Counted from the stretch's first letter, positions 17,712-26,732 are shown. The stretch is 64,000 nt of DNA from a bacterium EF100-94H03 bin56 (GCA_002238685.1 MPMV01000004.1:62001-126000); one strand, 5' to 3'. Program-made: numbers and translations. The notes: generated from the sequence alone by a model not told the origin.

Positions 17712-18383
17712 ATGACGGGTGATCACCTGAATCCGAAGTTCATCACCTTCGATCTCTACGGAACATTGACCAATTTCCAGATGTCCGACGTCACCGCAGG
17801 GCTGATGTCGGGTCGTGTGGACGAAAGCGACATGGGCACGTTCCTGGACGACTTCGAAGCCTTTCGTGGTGACGAGGTGCTGGGCCCCTTCAAGCCCTAT
17901 GCACAGGTGATCACCGAGTCCTTCCGGCGGACCTGCGATCTCTGGAACATGGCGTATGACAGTGAAACCGCCGACGCGATCGTGGATGCGATCCCCACGT
18001 GGGGGCCGCATCCCGACGTGCCGGAGGCCCTGGCACGGACGGCCGAGACCTATCCTCTCGTTATCCTCTCGAACGCCAACGAGCAGATCAGACACAACGT
18101 CGAGAAGCTCGGCGCCCCCATCCATGCCGTCTACACGGCGGAACAGGCACGGAGCTACAAGCCCCGCTTCGCGGCCTTCGAATACATGCTGGACCAACTC
18201 GGCTGCCAGCGGCACGAGATCCTGCACGTGTCGGCGAGCCTCTACTATGACCTGATGCCGTGTCACCACATGCGCATCGTCAACAAGGTCTATGTCAATC
18301 GCGGTTACGAGCCGTCCGTTCCCTTCTTCGGCTATCACGAAATCCCCGACATCACCCACCTTCCCGGCCTGTTGGGTCTGTGA
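17712..18383 (+). CDS. HAD-superfamily hydrolase, type II haloacid-dehalogenase-like
   Basis: The 223 residues have the four HAD motifs: nucleophile Asp in FDLYGTLTN (residues 10-18), 'LSNANEQ' near 120, the lysine of 'RSYKPRFAAF' near 145 and 'HVSASLYYDL' near 175. L-2-haloacid dehalogenases have 'VSSNxWD' at the last motif, and the asparagine is missing here. True dehalogenation is therefore doubtful and a phosphatase role on an imported compound is as likely. It sits 31 bases after the binding-protein gene and 228 bases before the permease genes. That spacer shows an inverted repeat, GGTAC...GTACC at 18415-18448. Confidence 0.85.
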   Translation: MTGDHLNPKFITFDLYGTLTNFQMSDVTAGLMSGRVDESDMGTFLDDFEAFRGDEVLGPFKPYAQVITESFRRTCDLWNMAYDSETADAIVDAIPTWGPHPDVPEALARTAETYPLVILSNANEQIRHNVEKLGAPIHAVYTAEQARSYKPRFAAFEYMLDQLGCQRHEILHVSASLYYDLMPCHHMRIVNKVYVNRGYEPSVPFFGYHEIPDITHLPGLLGL

Positions 18384-18611
18384 ACAGCCGTATCACCGGT
18401 GAAAGCCGGCATGAGGTACGGCATGCGCGGCTCTGCCGCTCGAGTACCGGAGACGCTACCCTTCAGACGTACGCGATCCGACAATGAAGCCAGCAGCCGG
18501 GCTGATGTCCTTGGCCGGCCTGGAAGGATCCGTTCGATCGTAATGGTTGTGCGGTGAGTGACAGGGCACGGGGCCGTGGTAGCATGAGGGTCGAATCTGC
18601 CGGCCAGGACC

Positions 18612-19559
18612 ATGGAACGGTTTTTGCTCAAGCGAGCGATTGTCCTTGTCGTAACGCTGACACTTGTTTCCTTCCTCGCCTTCCTGGTTCCCTGGCTCGG
18701 TGACACGGACCCGGCGCGGGCCATCATCCGCTCGCGTGTGGCGGACCTGGCGCTTGACAGTGCCGCAGTCGAGGCGCTGCGCATCAGGCTCGGCCTCGAC
18801 CAACCTCTCCTCCATCAGTTCTTCGCATGGCTCGGCCGTGTCTTTCAGGGAGATCTCGGCCTTTCCTTTACCAGCAGGCTTCCCGTGGCCGACCAGATCC
18901 TGCGGGCCATCGGCGTGTCGGCCACCCTCGCTCTCAGCGCCCTCTTGCTGGCACTGGCCATCGCCCTGCCCGTCGGCACACTGGCGGCCGTGCACCAGGG
19001 GCGCCGCTTCGACGGGATTGTCACCTTCATCGCCCAGGGGTTTGTCTCGATCCCGGAGTACTGGCTGGCGCCGGTGCTGGTGCTGCTGTTTGCCGTCGAA
19101 CTCGGCTGGCTGCCTTCCGCCGGCTGGTCCGGCTTCGAAACGCTGATTCTTCCTGCCGCCGTGCTCTGCCTGCGCCCGCTTGCCTACTTCTCGCAGGTCA
19201 TGCGGGCCTCGATGATCGACGTTCTCCACGCGAACTACATCCTGGCAGCCAGAAGCCGGGGCCTCGGTCTTGCCGGCGCCCTGGTCCGGCATGGCCTGAG
19301 AAACGGTATCCAGCCGGTTCTGACCGTCTTCGCCCTGTGGCTGGCCGGGCTGCTCGGCGGTTCGGTCGTCGTCGAAGTCATCTTCGCCATTCCCGGCATG
19401 GGCCGCCTCATCTATTCGGCGGTGATCAACAACGACATGCCGATGCTCCAGGGGAGCATCATCTGCATCGTCGGCCTCGCCATCATCATCAATACGGCGG
19501 CCGACGTGCTCTACGGCGTTCTCAATCCGACCGTCACCGTTTCAGGGGACGCGCGATGA
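18612..19559 (+). CDS. ABC transporter permease, DppB-like
   Basis: This is the first of two inner-membrane permease subunits, with 315 residues. The N-terminal helix is followed by a periplasmic region with the family's 'LRIRLGLDQPLLHQFFAWL' and 'GDLGLSFTSRLPV'. Five further helices carry the EAA-type coupling loop near residue 215 ('ILAARSRGLGLAGALVRHGLRNGI'). It contacts the ATPase subunits at this loop. The stop overlaps the next permease gene by four bases. Confidence 0.93.
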   Translation: MERFLLKRAIVLVVTLTLVSFLAFLVPWLGDTDPARAIIRSRVADLALDSAAVEALRIRLGLDQPLLHQFFAWLGRVFQGDLGLSFTSRLPVADQILRAIGVSATLALSALLLALAIALPVGTLAAVHQGRRFDGIVTFIAQGFVSIPEYWLAPVLVLLFAVELGWLPSAGWSGFETLILPAAVLCLRPLAYFSQVMRASMIDVLHANYILAARSRGLGLAGALVRHGLRNGIQPVLTVFALWLAGLLGGSVVVEVIFAIPGMGRLIYSAVINNDMPMLQGSIICIVGLAIIINTAADVLYGVLNPTVTVSGDAR

Positions 19560-20413
19560 CCATGGTCACGCGGACTGTTCGCTGGATCATGCGCCAGCAC
19601 TGGACATTCATTGCCGGTCTTCTCTCCGGCACCATCGTCGCCCTCTTGCTCATCACCGCGCCGGTCATGTCGTTGCATGACCCGGTGGCTCAGGATCTCT
19701 CCATGCGCCTCCAGGGGCCTGGCGGCGATCACTGGCTGGGCAACGACCAGCTCGGCCGCGATCTCTGGGCGCGACTGCTCTACGGGGGCCGGTTCTCCGT
19801 CGTGGTGGCCGCCCTCACACTCGTCCTGTCGGTCACGATCGGCACTCTCATCGGCGCCTGGTGCGGACGGGTCGGCGGCGCCATCGACGAGTTCGTGATG
19901 CGTGTCGTCGATGTTCTCATTTCCTTTCCCGAAATCATCGTCGCGCTCTTCCTGATCGCCATCATTGGTCCCGGGTTCGGCACTCTTGTCCTCGCCCTCA
20001 CACTGGTCGGCTGGACGCCCTTTGCCCGCCTCGCCCGCGGCATCGCCCTGGACATTTCCGCCCGGGACTACATCGTGGCGGCCGAGGTGCTGGGATGCAC
20101 GCGGACCTTCATTCTCCTGCGCCACGTCATCCCCAATGCGCTGCGTCCGATTTCCGCCATGACCTTCCTGCGCTTCGGGCACAAGCTGATCACCGTGGGA
20201 GCGCTCTCGTATCTGGGCCTGGGCATCCAGCCTCCCGATTCCGACTGGGGCGCCATGCTGGCCGACGCCAGGCAGTTTGCCGTCCGTCAGCCTCTGCTCG
20301 TGTTTGCGCCGGGCATCGCCATCATGGTCACGGCACTCAGCGTCACCCTCATGGGTCAGGGACTGGAGATCGATGCCGACCGGTCGCGCCGCCTTCGCAC
20401 GGGCGAGTCATGA
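19556..20413 (+). CDS. ABC transporter permease, DppC-like
   Basis: This second permease subunit has 285 residues. A cytosolic N-terminus and a first helix precede the family signature 'HWLGNDQLGRDLWARLLYGGRFS' (residues 60-82). Helices with 'DVLISFPEIIVALFLIAIIG' follow, then the EAA loop 'YIVAAEVLGCTRTFILLRHVIPNAL'. The C-terminal helix ends 'GQGLEIDADRSRR', as in DppC. The ATG at 19556 overlaps the previous stop; an ATG two codons later is an alternative. The gene overlaps the next one by four bases. Confidence 0.93.
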   Translation: MTMVTRTVRWIMRQHWTFIAGLLSGTIVALLLITAPVMSLHDPVAQDLSMRLQGPGGDHWLGNDQLGRDLWARLLYGGRFSVVVAALTLVLSVTIGTLIGAWCGRVGGAIDEFVMRVVDVLISFPEIIVALFLIAIIGPGFGTLVLALTLVGWTPFARLARGIALDISARDYIVAAEVLGCTRTFILLRHVIPNALRPISAMTFLRFGHKLITVGALSYLGLGIQPPDSDWGAMLADARQFAVRQPLLVFAPGIAIMVTALSVTLMGQGLEIDADRSRRLRTGES

Positions 20414-21396
20414 TCTCCCCGGATGAAACACCCTGCCTGAAGGTCGAGAATCTCGACATATCGATCGGCGACACGATTGCCGTAGCAAGGGGGATCAACC
20501 TCGAGATCCGCCGGGGCGAGACGGTCGCTCTCGTCGGAGAATCAGGGTCAGGAAAGACCGTGACGGCGCTTTCTCTCATCGATCTCCTGCCGCCACCGCT
20601 CAGGGTGACGCGAGGCACGGTTTCGATCTGCGGCCAGAAGATCACCGACGCCACCCCTGACGTCCTCAATCGCATCAGGGGCAACCGTGTCGGCATGATC
20701 TTCCAGCAACCCTCGAGCATGCTGGATCCCAGCTGCAGGGTGGGCCGGCAGGTCGGCGAGGCCCTGCGCCTGCACAAGCGGGCATCGCGCGGCGAGGCCT
20801 TCGAACGCGCCATCGAACTCCTGCGGGAGGTCGGTATCCCGGAGGCCGGACGGCGCGCCCGTTCCTTTGCCCACCAGTTGTCGGGCGGCATGGCGCAGCG
20901 GGTCATGATCGCCGCAGCCCTTTCCGGTGATCCGGATCTCCTGATCGCCGATGAACCCACGACGGCGCTCGACGTCACGGTCCAGGCCCAGATCCTCGGA
21001 CTTCTGGAGAGGGAAAGGAAACAAAGGACACTCTCCATTCTCCTCATCACCCACGACCTCTCCATCGTCTCGGCCATGGCTGACCGGGTCGTCGTGATGT
21101 ACGCCGGAAGCATCGTCGAGGAAGGCCCTGTCGCAGCGATCATGCAGGCGCCGCAGCACCCCTACACGAAGGCCCTGATCGACTGTTCGCTGATGCGCAA
21201 GGCCGGAGGCGGTGATCTCGAGTCGATCCCGGGCACCATTCCGTCTCCCGCCCAGTCGATTCCCGGATGCCGCTTCCACCCGCGGTGTCCCCATGCTCTC
21301 GCACGTCGCGAGGGAAGTGTCTGTGCCAGCGACGAGCCAACGGCGACGCGAACAGCCGAAGGGCACCTGGTCCACTGCTGGGCGGCGGAACCATGA
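20410..21396 (+). CDS. ABC transporter ATP-binding protein, DppD-like
   Basis: The first of two ATPase subunits has 328 residues. Walker A is GESGSGKT (near residue 45), the Q-loop is 'MIFQQPSSMLDP' near 105, the ABC signature is LSGGMAQR near 160 and Walker B is 'LLIADEPTTALDVT' near 180. The C-terminal oligopeptide-transporter domain has 'SIPGCRFHPRCPHALARREGSVC'; in DppD/F-type proteins these cysteines can bind an Fe-S cluster. It overlaps neighbours on both sides by four bases. Confidence 0.95.
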   Translation: MISPDETPCLKVENLDISIGDTIAVARGINLEIRRGETVALVGESGSGKTVTALSLIDLLPPPLRVTRGTVSICGQKITDATPDVLNRIRGNRVGMIFQQPSSMLDPSCRVGRQVGEALRLHKRASRGEAFERAIELLREVGIPEAGRRARSFAHQLSGGMAQRVMIAAALSGDPDLLIADEPTTALDVTVQAQILGLLERERKQRTLSILLITHDLSIVSAMADRVVVMYAGSIVEEGPVAAIMQAPQHPYTKALIDCSLMRKAGGGDLESIPGTIPSPAQSIPGCRFHPRCPHALARREGSVCASDEPTATRTAEGHLVHCWAAEP

Positions 21397-22370
21397 GCAG
21401 CGCCGCACGGCCCCTCGTCGAGGCCCGCAACCTCGTGAAACACTTCCCCCTCCGCGGGTCAGGCAGGCTGGCCGTGCGATCCGTTGACGGTGTGACTCTC
21501 ACGATCGGACGGGCGGAGGTGCTGGGCCTGGTTGGTGAATCGGGATGCGGCAAGTCCACGCTCGCCCGCCTGCTCATCAACCAGATCCGGCCGGATCGCG
21601 GCGAGGTGATCATGGACGGTCGCGATCTCCTGGCGATGAGGCAGGGGGAACTCAGGCGGTTCCGCCGGACCGTCCAGCTCATCTTCCAGAATCCGCTGGC
21701 GGCGCTGGATCCCAGGATGAGGCTGATCGACTCCCTCATGGCCCCGCTTGCCGCGCACGACACCGGAACCCGGGAAGAATGCCTGGAGATGATCCACGCG
21801 ATGCTGGGCGAGGTCGGAATTGATCCGGGACTCGTCGAACGGTACCCCGGGCAGTGTTCCGGAGGGCAGTTGCAGCGGATCGTCATCGCCAGGGCCCTCC
21901 TTCTGCGGCCACAGTTTGTCGTCTGCGATGAACCGACATCATCGCTGGATGCGTCGATTCGCGCCCAGATTCTCAATCTCCTCAACGATCTGCGCCGGCG
22001 ATTCGATCTTTCCCTGCTGATGATTTCCCATGACCTTCGGGCCCTGCGCCACATCTGCGATCGTGTGGCGGTCATGTACCTGGGCCGCATCGTCGAGATG
22101 GCTCCCGTAGAGGAGATCTTCCAATCTCCACGCCATCCCTACACGAGAGCCCTCAACGCGGCCTCGTTGCTCGATGAAATCGGCCTCGACGCCGCCGGCC
22201 GCCTTGTCCAGGGGGAACCCCCGAGCCCCGTTCACCCGCCGCCCGGATGCCACTTCCATCCGCGCTGTCCCCTGGCTGACGAGACGTGCCGACGCCAAGT
22301 TCCCGCCCTCGAGAGAATCGCGGAGAACCACGAAGTCTCCTGTCACCACTGGCGAACGAGCACTTCATGA
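21393..22370 (+). CDS. ABC transporter ATP-binding protein, DppF-like
   Basis: The partner ATPase has 325 residues. Walker A is GESGCGKSTLARLL (near residue 50), the Q-loop is 'LIFQNPLAALDPRM', the signature is CSGGQLQRIVIARAL and Walker B is 'FVVCDEPTSSLDASI'. The C-terminus carries 'PPGCHFHPRCPLADETC' with conserved cysteines, as in DppF. The five transporter genes are thus complete: receptor, two permeases and two ATPases. A 62-base gap precedes the GntR regulator. Confidence 0.95.
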   Translation: MSSAARPLVEARNLVKHFPLRGSGRLAVRSVDGVTLTIGRAEVLGLVGESGCGKSTLARLLINQIRPDRGEVIMDGRDLLAMRQGELRRFRRTVQLIFQNPLAALDPRMRLIDSLMAPLAAHDTGTREECLEMIHAMLGEVGIDPGLVERYPGQCSGGQLQRIVIARALLLRPQFVVCDEPTSSLDASIRAQILNLLNDLRRRFDLSLLMISHDLRALRHICDRVAVMYLGRIVEMAPVEEIFQSPRHPYTRALNAASLLDEIGLDAAGRLVQGEPPSPVHPPPGCHFHPRCPLADETCRRQVPALERIAENHEVSCHHWRTSTS

Positions 22371-22432
22371 CCGCAACACCTGTCGCGGCACATCGGTGAT
22401 ATGGCACCCTGACACCCGACACGCGACTGCGG

Positions 22433-23140
22433 ATGGATGACATGCAGGGTTCGACCGATCCACGTGAAGATCTCTCCAGCCGGGTCTACCGGATCCTCAA
22501 GAACGAGATTCTGCTCGTCCGCCTCGCTCCGGGCGCCGAGATCCCGGAGACCATGCTGGTGGAGCGATATGGATTCTCCAAGGCGCCGCTGCGCAGTGCC
22601 CTGGCACGGCTGCGCCAGGAAAAACTGGTCATCACGCGCAAGCGCCTCGGCAACATCGTGGCGCCGATCTCCATCCAGGATGTCCACGAGGTGTTCCAGT
22701 TGCGACTGCTGCTCGAGGTCGAGGCCACCCGCCTTGCCGCCGGACATGTCGATGCGTCCATGCTCGCCCGGCTTGATGCCGAGGTGCGAGCCTGCCTTCC
22801 CGCCAGTGGAGGTGGGACCAGGACAGCCTACCGGGAAGCCAACTACGCCTTCCACGAACACGTCGTCCAGTCATCCAGGAATGGCCGGCTGGCGGAGTTC
22901 GTCATGTCCCTCATCGAGCATCACGAGCGCATCGTCCACTTCTGCCTCACCCTTGAGGACAGGGACATCGAGTTTCACCATCGCCACGACGAGCTGCTAT
23001 CTGCCCTTCTCGATGGCGACGGCGAACGAGCGGCAGCGGCAGCCGAGCGGGCCATACGGGGCAGTCAGAAGAAGATCATCGAGACGCTGATGGGTAATCA
23101 CGCCATGCCGCCACATGATGGCGGACCGCACGATCCCTGA
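22433..23140 (+). CDS. GntR-family transcriptional regulator (FadR/FCD subfamily)
   Basis: This DNA-binding repressor probably controls the ABC operon it ends. The 235 residues have an N-terminal winged helix (about 12-80, 'SRVYRILKNEILLVRLAPG', 'ERYGFSKAPLRSALARL') and an all-helical FCD domain from about 90. 'EANYAFHEHVV' and later histidines ('HHRHDELLSAL') fit the metal/ligand site of FCD proteins, which usually sense small carboxylates. A second ATG at 22442 could also be the start. The last 65 bases overlap the 3' end of a gene on the other strand. Confidence 0.9.
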   Translation: MDDMQGSTDPREDLSSRVYRILKNEILLVRLAPGAEIPETMLVERYGFSKAPLRSALARLRQEKLVITRKRLGNIVAPISIQDVHEVFQLRLLLEVEATRLAAGHVDASMLARLDAEVRACLPASGGGTRTAYREANYAFHEHVVQSSRNGRLAEFVMSLIEHHERIVHFCLTLEDRDIEFHHRHDELLSALLDGDGERAAAAAERAIRGSQKKIIETLMGNHAMPPHDGGPHDP

Positions 23141-23879
23141 AGACCTTGCCCTGCGGGGCGATGAACCATGTCCAGGTCTCCTCAGGTTCGCCCAGACGGA
23201 TGCCATCCAGGAGGTCCACCACCACCTTGCGACCGTCACAGTGGTCCTCGTGGCGTTCGATGTCGGTAACGAGGCACACCCGGTCGCCGTGCCGGGCAAG
23301 CCAGTCGATGTGGTTCGAGATCAGATCCCGGGCAAATCCCTTCAGGCGATCGGGAGGGAAGGCCGGACAGTGTCCCAGAACGTATCGGCGCGGCATGACC
23401 GCGAGCTGGGATACGAGATTGACGGAAACCGCAAGGTCGAAGGGCGCATCGCCAATCGCCTGGGGACGACCTTCCGGCAAGGGCCCGCGGCAGCCGGATC
23501 GGGCAAACCGGTAGCAGTCCCTGACCACACCGGTGACGTCCAGGGCCACCAGTTCGACATTGGCAAGGTGGCGCACGGTCCGGCGGGTTTCCCGCCCATG
23601 ATGGATATCCACCAGAACCACGCGCTGGAAGTTGCGGGCGAGCATTTCCACCGGGACATCCAGCAGGAGACCGGAGCCTGTCACGAGGACCGAATCACGT
23701 TGTCCGCAGCCAAGAGCGGCATGCTCGATCACCTGCCGGGTCCGTGCCAGGTGGGATTGCCATTCCTCACGGCACTCCTGCGCGCGCCGGGCAATTCCGG
23801 CAAGTTCCCTGAAGTAGCCCATGGGGCCCAGGTGCAACGGCGCCGGCGAAAGGAAGATCTCGACGATATCGCGCAGCAT
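23076..23879 (-). CDS. hypothetical protein with a SAM-methyltransferase-like fold
   Basis: The 267 residues are not from a family I can name. A nucleotide-binding pattern is visible: a strand with a glycine turn 'DSVLVTGSGLLLDVP' near residue 65, an acidic strand end 'RVVLVDIHHG' near 90, 'LVALDVTGV' near 112 and 'APFDLAVSVNLVSQL' near 148. This is the order of methyltransferase motifs I to IV. The N-terminus 'EIFLSPAPLHLGPMGYFREL' looks conserved. It may be an inactive relative, because the glycine loop is loose. It overlaps gntR tail to tail by 65 bases and diverges from the DUF1007 gene. Confidence 0.65.
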   Translation of the reverse strand: MLRDIVEIFLSPAPLHLGPMGYFRELAGIARRAQECREEWQSHLARTRQVIEHAALGCGQRDSVLVTGSGLLLDVPVEMLARNFQRVVLVDIHHGRETRRTVRHLANVELVALDVTGVVRDCYRFARSGCRGPLPEGRPQAIGDAPFDLAVSVNLVSQLAVMPRRYVLGHCPAFPPDRLKGFARDLISNHIDWLARHGDRVCLVTDIERHEDHCDGRKVVVDLLDGIRLGEPEETWTWFIAPQGKVFRDRAVRHHVAAWRDYPSASR

Positions 23880-23899
23880 GACATCCTTGAAATGTCGAC

Positions 23900-23909
23900 T
23901 GACATGTCA
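23900..23909. promoter_or_regulatory. palindrome upstream of the DUF1007-NicO operon
   Basis: TGACATGTCA is a perfect ten-base palindrome placed 37 bases before the DUF1007 start and 20 bases from the divergent gene. The position suits an operator for a metal-responsive regulator, but it matches no Fur, Zur or NikR box I know. Confidence 0.35.
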
Positions 23910-23946
23910 TACTCAGGGTGCTCGAGGGGATCAAGGATGCGATGCC

Positions 23947-24516
23947 ATGCTTCGCAAGTTCCTCATTCCGGCTTTCCTGGCCCTTGTCGCCAGCCCGCCG
24001 GTTCTGGCCAACCCGGATGTCTGGGTCACGACGAACTGGCACGTCCAGATGGCGGGTCACTCCGTCACCGGACTCACCCTCGACTGGACGTTTGATGCCT
24101 TCGCCTCCAGCTACCTCTTCACCACCTTCGATGCCGATGGCGACGGAACCGTCACGAACCAGGAAGCGCAGGCGAAAGAGGACGAGCTGTTCGCCCCCAT
24201 TGCCGAACAGGACTGGTACCTCACCATTCTCGGCGACGGTGCACCGGTCTCCTGGCATTTGCAGCATGTCGAACCGGTGTTTGAACCGGATCACTTCGGT
24301 CTGAAGCTCACCGTCTCCTTCGACGGCCTCCAGGCGCCCTTCGCCGCGAGTCTTCACGACGATGTCCTGTTCTTCGACTTCTCGTTTGCCGGGGACGACT
24401 TTCTCACGGTCGAGGGGCCCGTCGATCCGGCATGCCGCTTCGTGGCAGGGCCTGGAGAGGGCGCATTGGAAGGGCACACCTCGACCATCACCCTGCGTTG
24501 CGGAGATCCGTCATGA
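23947..24516 (+). CDS. DUF1007 family periplasmic protein
   Basis: A predicted secreted protein of 189 residues, with signal peptide MLRKFLIPAFLALVASPPVLA and cleavage after residue 21. DUF1007 proteins usually start the mature chain with an HPH-type motif and are encoded beside NicO transporters, where they are thought to help metal transfer. Here the motif reads NPDVWV, so the histidines are gone. 'LTLDWTFDAFASSYLF' is conserved, and 'DADGDGTVTNQE' (near residue 60) is a good EF-hand-like calcium loop. The stop overlaps the NicO start by four bases, so the pair is one translational unit. Confidence 0.85.
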   Translation: MLRKFLIPAFLALVASPPVLANPDVWVTTNWHVQMAGHSVTGLTLDWTFDAFASSYLFTTFDADGDGTVTNQEAQAKEDELFAPIAEQDWYLTILGDGAPVSWHLQHVEPVFEPDHFGLKLTVSFDGLQAPFAASLHDDVLFFDFSFAGDDFLTVEGPVDPACRFVAGPGEGALEGHTSTITLRCGDPS

Positions 24517-25571
24517 CAGACAGCCTGGCACGTATCCTGTGCATTCTCATCGTCGTTTCCTTTACCACCGCCGGTCCGGTGAAGGCCGAGGAGATATCGC
24601 TCCCTGCCGTCGAGATGGCGACGCAAGAGGGCGGTCTGTGGGACCGCTGGACGGATGCCATCGTCGCCTTCCAGCGTCGGGCCAACGCTGAAGTGGCCCG
24701 GCACATGAACGCCATTGACAGCGGCAAGAGCCTGGGCGCCCTCTTTCTCGGACTTGCCATTGCCTTCGTCTACGGGGTGTTCCACGCCTTCGGTCCGGGG
24801 CATGGTAAGTTCATCATCGTCTCCTACTTTCTGGGCCGCGATGCCCAGATCGGTCGCGGCGTCGTGATGGCGATCCAGGTGGCCATTGTCCATGTCATCG
24901 CGGCGATTGCCATTGTCTGGCTTGCGGACATCACCCTGCGAGCCGGTTTCGGGATTGGCCTGGCGGAGGTACCCGGCGTCAGGGCCGCGAGTTTCCTCAT
25001 CATCGCCGCCATCGGTCTCTACATGCTCTACCAGGCCTTCCGCGCCGCCCTGGGCTACATTGATCCTTCAGAAGTTGGTCATGGTCACAGTCACGCCCAG
25101 GAGGGGCATGCCCAGGATCACGGACACGCGCACCACGAAGAACACGGACACAGCCACGCCCATAGTCACGGACACGGGCACAACGAGAATCACGGACATG
25201 CCCATGCACACGGTCATGGCCAAGCCAGTGAAGCATCGAAGGTGGAGAGCGGACTGATGGCGGTCGCGGCCGGGATCGTACCGTGTCCCGGCGCCGTTCT
25301 CATCATGCTCTATGCGGTCGCCAACGACATGATCTATCCGGGTTTTCTCCTTGTCGCCGCCATGTCACTCGGCATCGGGCTGACCATCTGCTCACTGGGC
25401 GTGGGCGCCATCCTCGCCCGTCAGACGGCACTGCGCCTCGTGGAAGGCGGTGGCACAGGCTCGTCCGGAGCGCTGGTGGTGCGTCATGGTTTCAACTTCG
25501 GTGGCGCCATCATTGTCACGCTCATTGGCCTGGTGTCCTTCGTGGCGTTCCTGGACGTTCCGCTTGGCTGA
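24513..25571 (+). CDS. NicO-family nickel/cobalt transporter with a histidine-rich loop
   Basis: This 352-residue inner-membrane protein has a signal-like first helix, a membrane segment with the family motif HAFGPGHGKF (residues 91-100, the HX4DH-like metal path) and several more helices. A cytosolic or periplasmic loop at about 187-245 contains some twenty histidines in fifty residues. After it, 'GIVPCPGAVLIMLYAV' is the second conserved helix. Relatives include RcnA-type Ni/Co exporters and uptake permeases, and direction is not evident. DUF1007 precedes it with a four-base overlap. The last 50 bases overlap zapE on the other strand. Confidence 0.9.
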   Translation: MTDSLARILCILIVVSFTTAGPVKAEEISLPAVEMATQEGGLWDRWTDAIVAFQRRANAEVARHMNAIDSGKSLGALFLGLAIAFVYGVFHAFGPGHGKFIIVSYFLGRDAQIGRGVVMAIQVAIVHVIAAIAIVWLADITLRAGFGIGLAEVPGVRAASFLIIAAIGLYMLYQAFRAALGYIDPSEVGHGHSHAQEGHAQDHGHAHHEEHGHSHAHSHGHGHNENHGHAHAHGHGQASEASKVESGLMAVAAGIVPCPGAVLIMLYAVANDMIYPGFLLVAAMSLGIGLTICSLGVGAILARQTALRLVEGGGTGSSGALVVRHGFNFGGAIIVTLIGLVSFVAFLDVPLG

Positions 25572-26667
25572 CCCTGCGCCGGCTCTCCAGGTAGGCGGCC
25601 GATTGCATCTCGATCAGCCGTGATGCGGTCCTGCGGAAATCGAGAGAACCATCGCCTTGTGCATAGAGCCCTTCAGGCGGTGCGGCGGCGGAACACAACA
25701 ACCCCACCCTTTCTTCATAGAGGATGTCGATCAGGATGATGAACCGCCGTGCCTCATTGCGCATGGCGGGGGTCATCACCGGAATGCCATCGATGATGAC
25801 GGTATGGAAGGCGCCGGCGAGCGCCAGATAGTCAGGTGCTGCCAATGGACGGCCGCAGAGCTCGGTGAAGGAAAAGCGCGCGACATGGCGGGCCTGACGG
25901 GGGACGTGAAGCACCCTTCCCTGAAGGGGAATGTCAAGCGGAGCAATCTCGGCGCCACCTGCGAGATGGCGGAAGGCCTCGTCGAGACGCGCCGTCGCAT
26001 TGCCGTCGTGTGACGCGATGTAGGTGCCGGTGCTGGCCAGAAATGCCAGGCGGTAGTCCCGCTCCGCATCGACCTCGATGATGTCGAGTTCCTTTTCGAG
26101 CGTGTCCATGAACGGACAGAAGAGCTGGCGATTGATGCCCCCCTGATAGAGATCACGGGGATGCTGGTTCGACGTCGCCACCATGACTGTGCCCAGATCG
26201 AGAAACTGCCGGAACAGCCGGCCAAGGATCATGGCATCGGCAATGTCGGTGACGTGGAACTCGTCCAGGCACAGGAGATCCGTTTCGTCCACCAGGGCCT
26301 TCGCAGCGAAACGGATGGTGTCATTGGCATCGCCGGAAGACCTGTGCCGCTCCTGGATGGTGCCGTGCACTTCGCGCATGAAGGCATGGAAATGGTGGCG
26401 CTGTCTCTTCCGGTTCCGGACATTCTCGAAGAAGAGGTCCATGAGCATGGACTTGCCGGTGCCGACCCCTCCGTGGAGCCATATGCCTCTGGTCGACGGG
26501 CGGGGCCGCCGTCCGAGAACGCGATCGAACAGACCTCTCCGCCCCGGTGAGCCAAGTTCTTGGGCAAGTTGATCGAGATGCCGTACGGCCCTTTCCTGGT
26601 GCACATCGCGCACAAGATCGCCGGATGCAACGAGGCGGTGATAGTGCTCTAACGTGCCCGATTCCAT
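25522..26667 (-). CDS. zapE: cell division ATPase ZapE (AFG1-like)
   Basis: The 381-residue ATPase is of the AFG1/LACE1 family, which in bacteria associates with the Z-ring and in mitochondria with inner-membrane proteostasis. Walker A is HGGVGTGKSM (near residue 65), Walker B is 'LLCLDEFHVTDIADAM' (near 133) and the sensor is 'VMVATSNQHPRDLY' (near 163). 'FTELCGRPLAAPDY' and 'FIILIDILYEERV' near the C-terminus are family marks. The length is normal. Its 3' end overlaps the NicO gene, and the divergent amidase starts 165 bases from its start. Confidence 0.93.
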   Translation of the reverse strand: MESGTLEHYHRLVASGDLVRDVHQERAVRHLDQLAQELGSPGRRGLFDRVLGRRPRPSTRGIWLHGGVGTGKSMLMDLFFENVRNRKRQRHHFHAFMREVHGTIQERHRSSGDANDTIRFAAKALVDETDLLCLDEFHVTDIADAMILGRLFRQFLDLGTVMVATSNQHPRDLYQGGINRQLFCPFMDTLEKELDIIEVDAERDYRLAFLASTGTYIASHDGNATARLDEAFRHLAGGAEIAPLDIPLQGRVLHVPRQARHVARFSFTELCGRPLAAPDYLALAGAFHTVIIDGIPVMTPAMRNEARRFIILIDILYEERVGLLCSAAAPPEGLYAQGDGSLDFRRTASRLIEMQSAAYLESRRRVSQAERPGTPRRTPGQ

Positions 26668-26706
26668 GGATCTGCTGCCGTCATCGGGGGTTGTCTAGAC
26701 CGATTG

Positions 26707-26732
26707 CCCCGGCGATGCCATGGCATTCGGGG
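26707..26732. promoter_or_regulatory. palindromic element between zapE and the amidase gene
   Basis: ATGCCATGGCAT at 26715-26726 is a perfect 12-base palindrome, flanked by CCCCG (26707-26711) and CGGGG (26728-26732), which also pair. It lies in the only divergent spacer here and could be an operator for the amidase-MFS pair. Confidence 0.35.

Noticed and set aside
25076-25225. GC-rich short tandem repeats resembling a repeat array
   Set aside because: They are codons of the histidine-rich loop of the NicO transporter, not a CRISPR or intergenic repeat.
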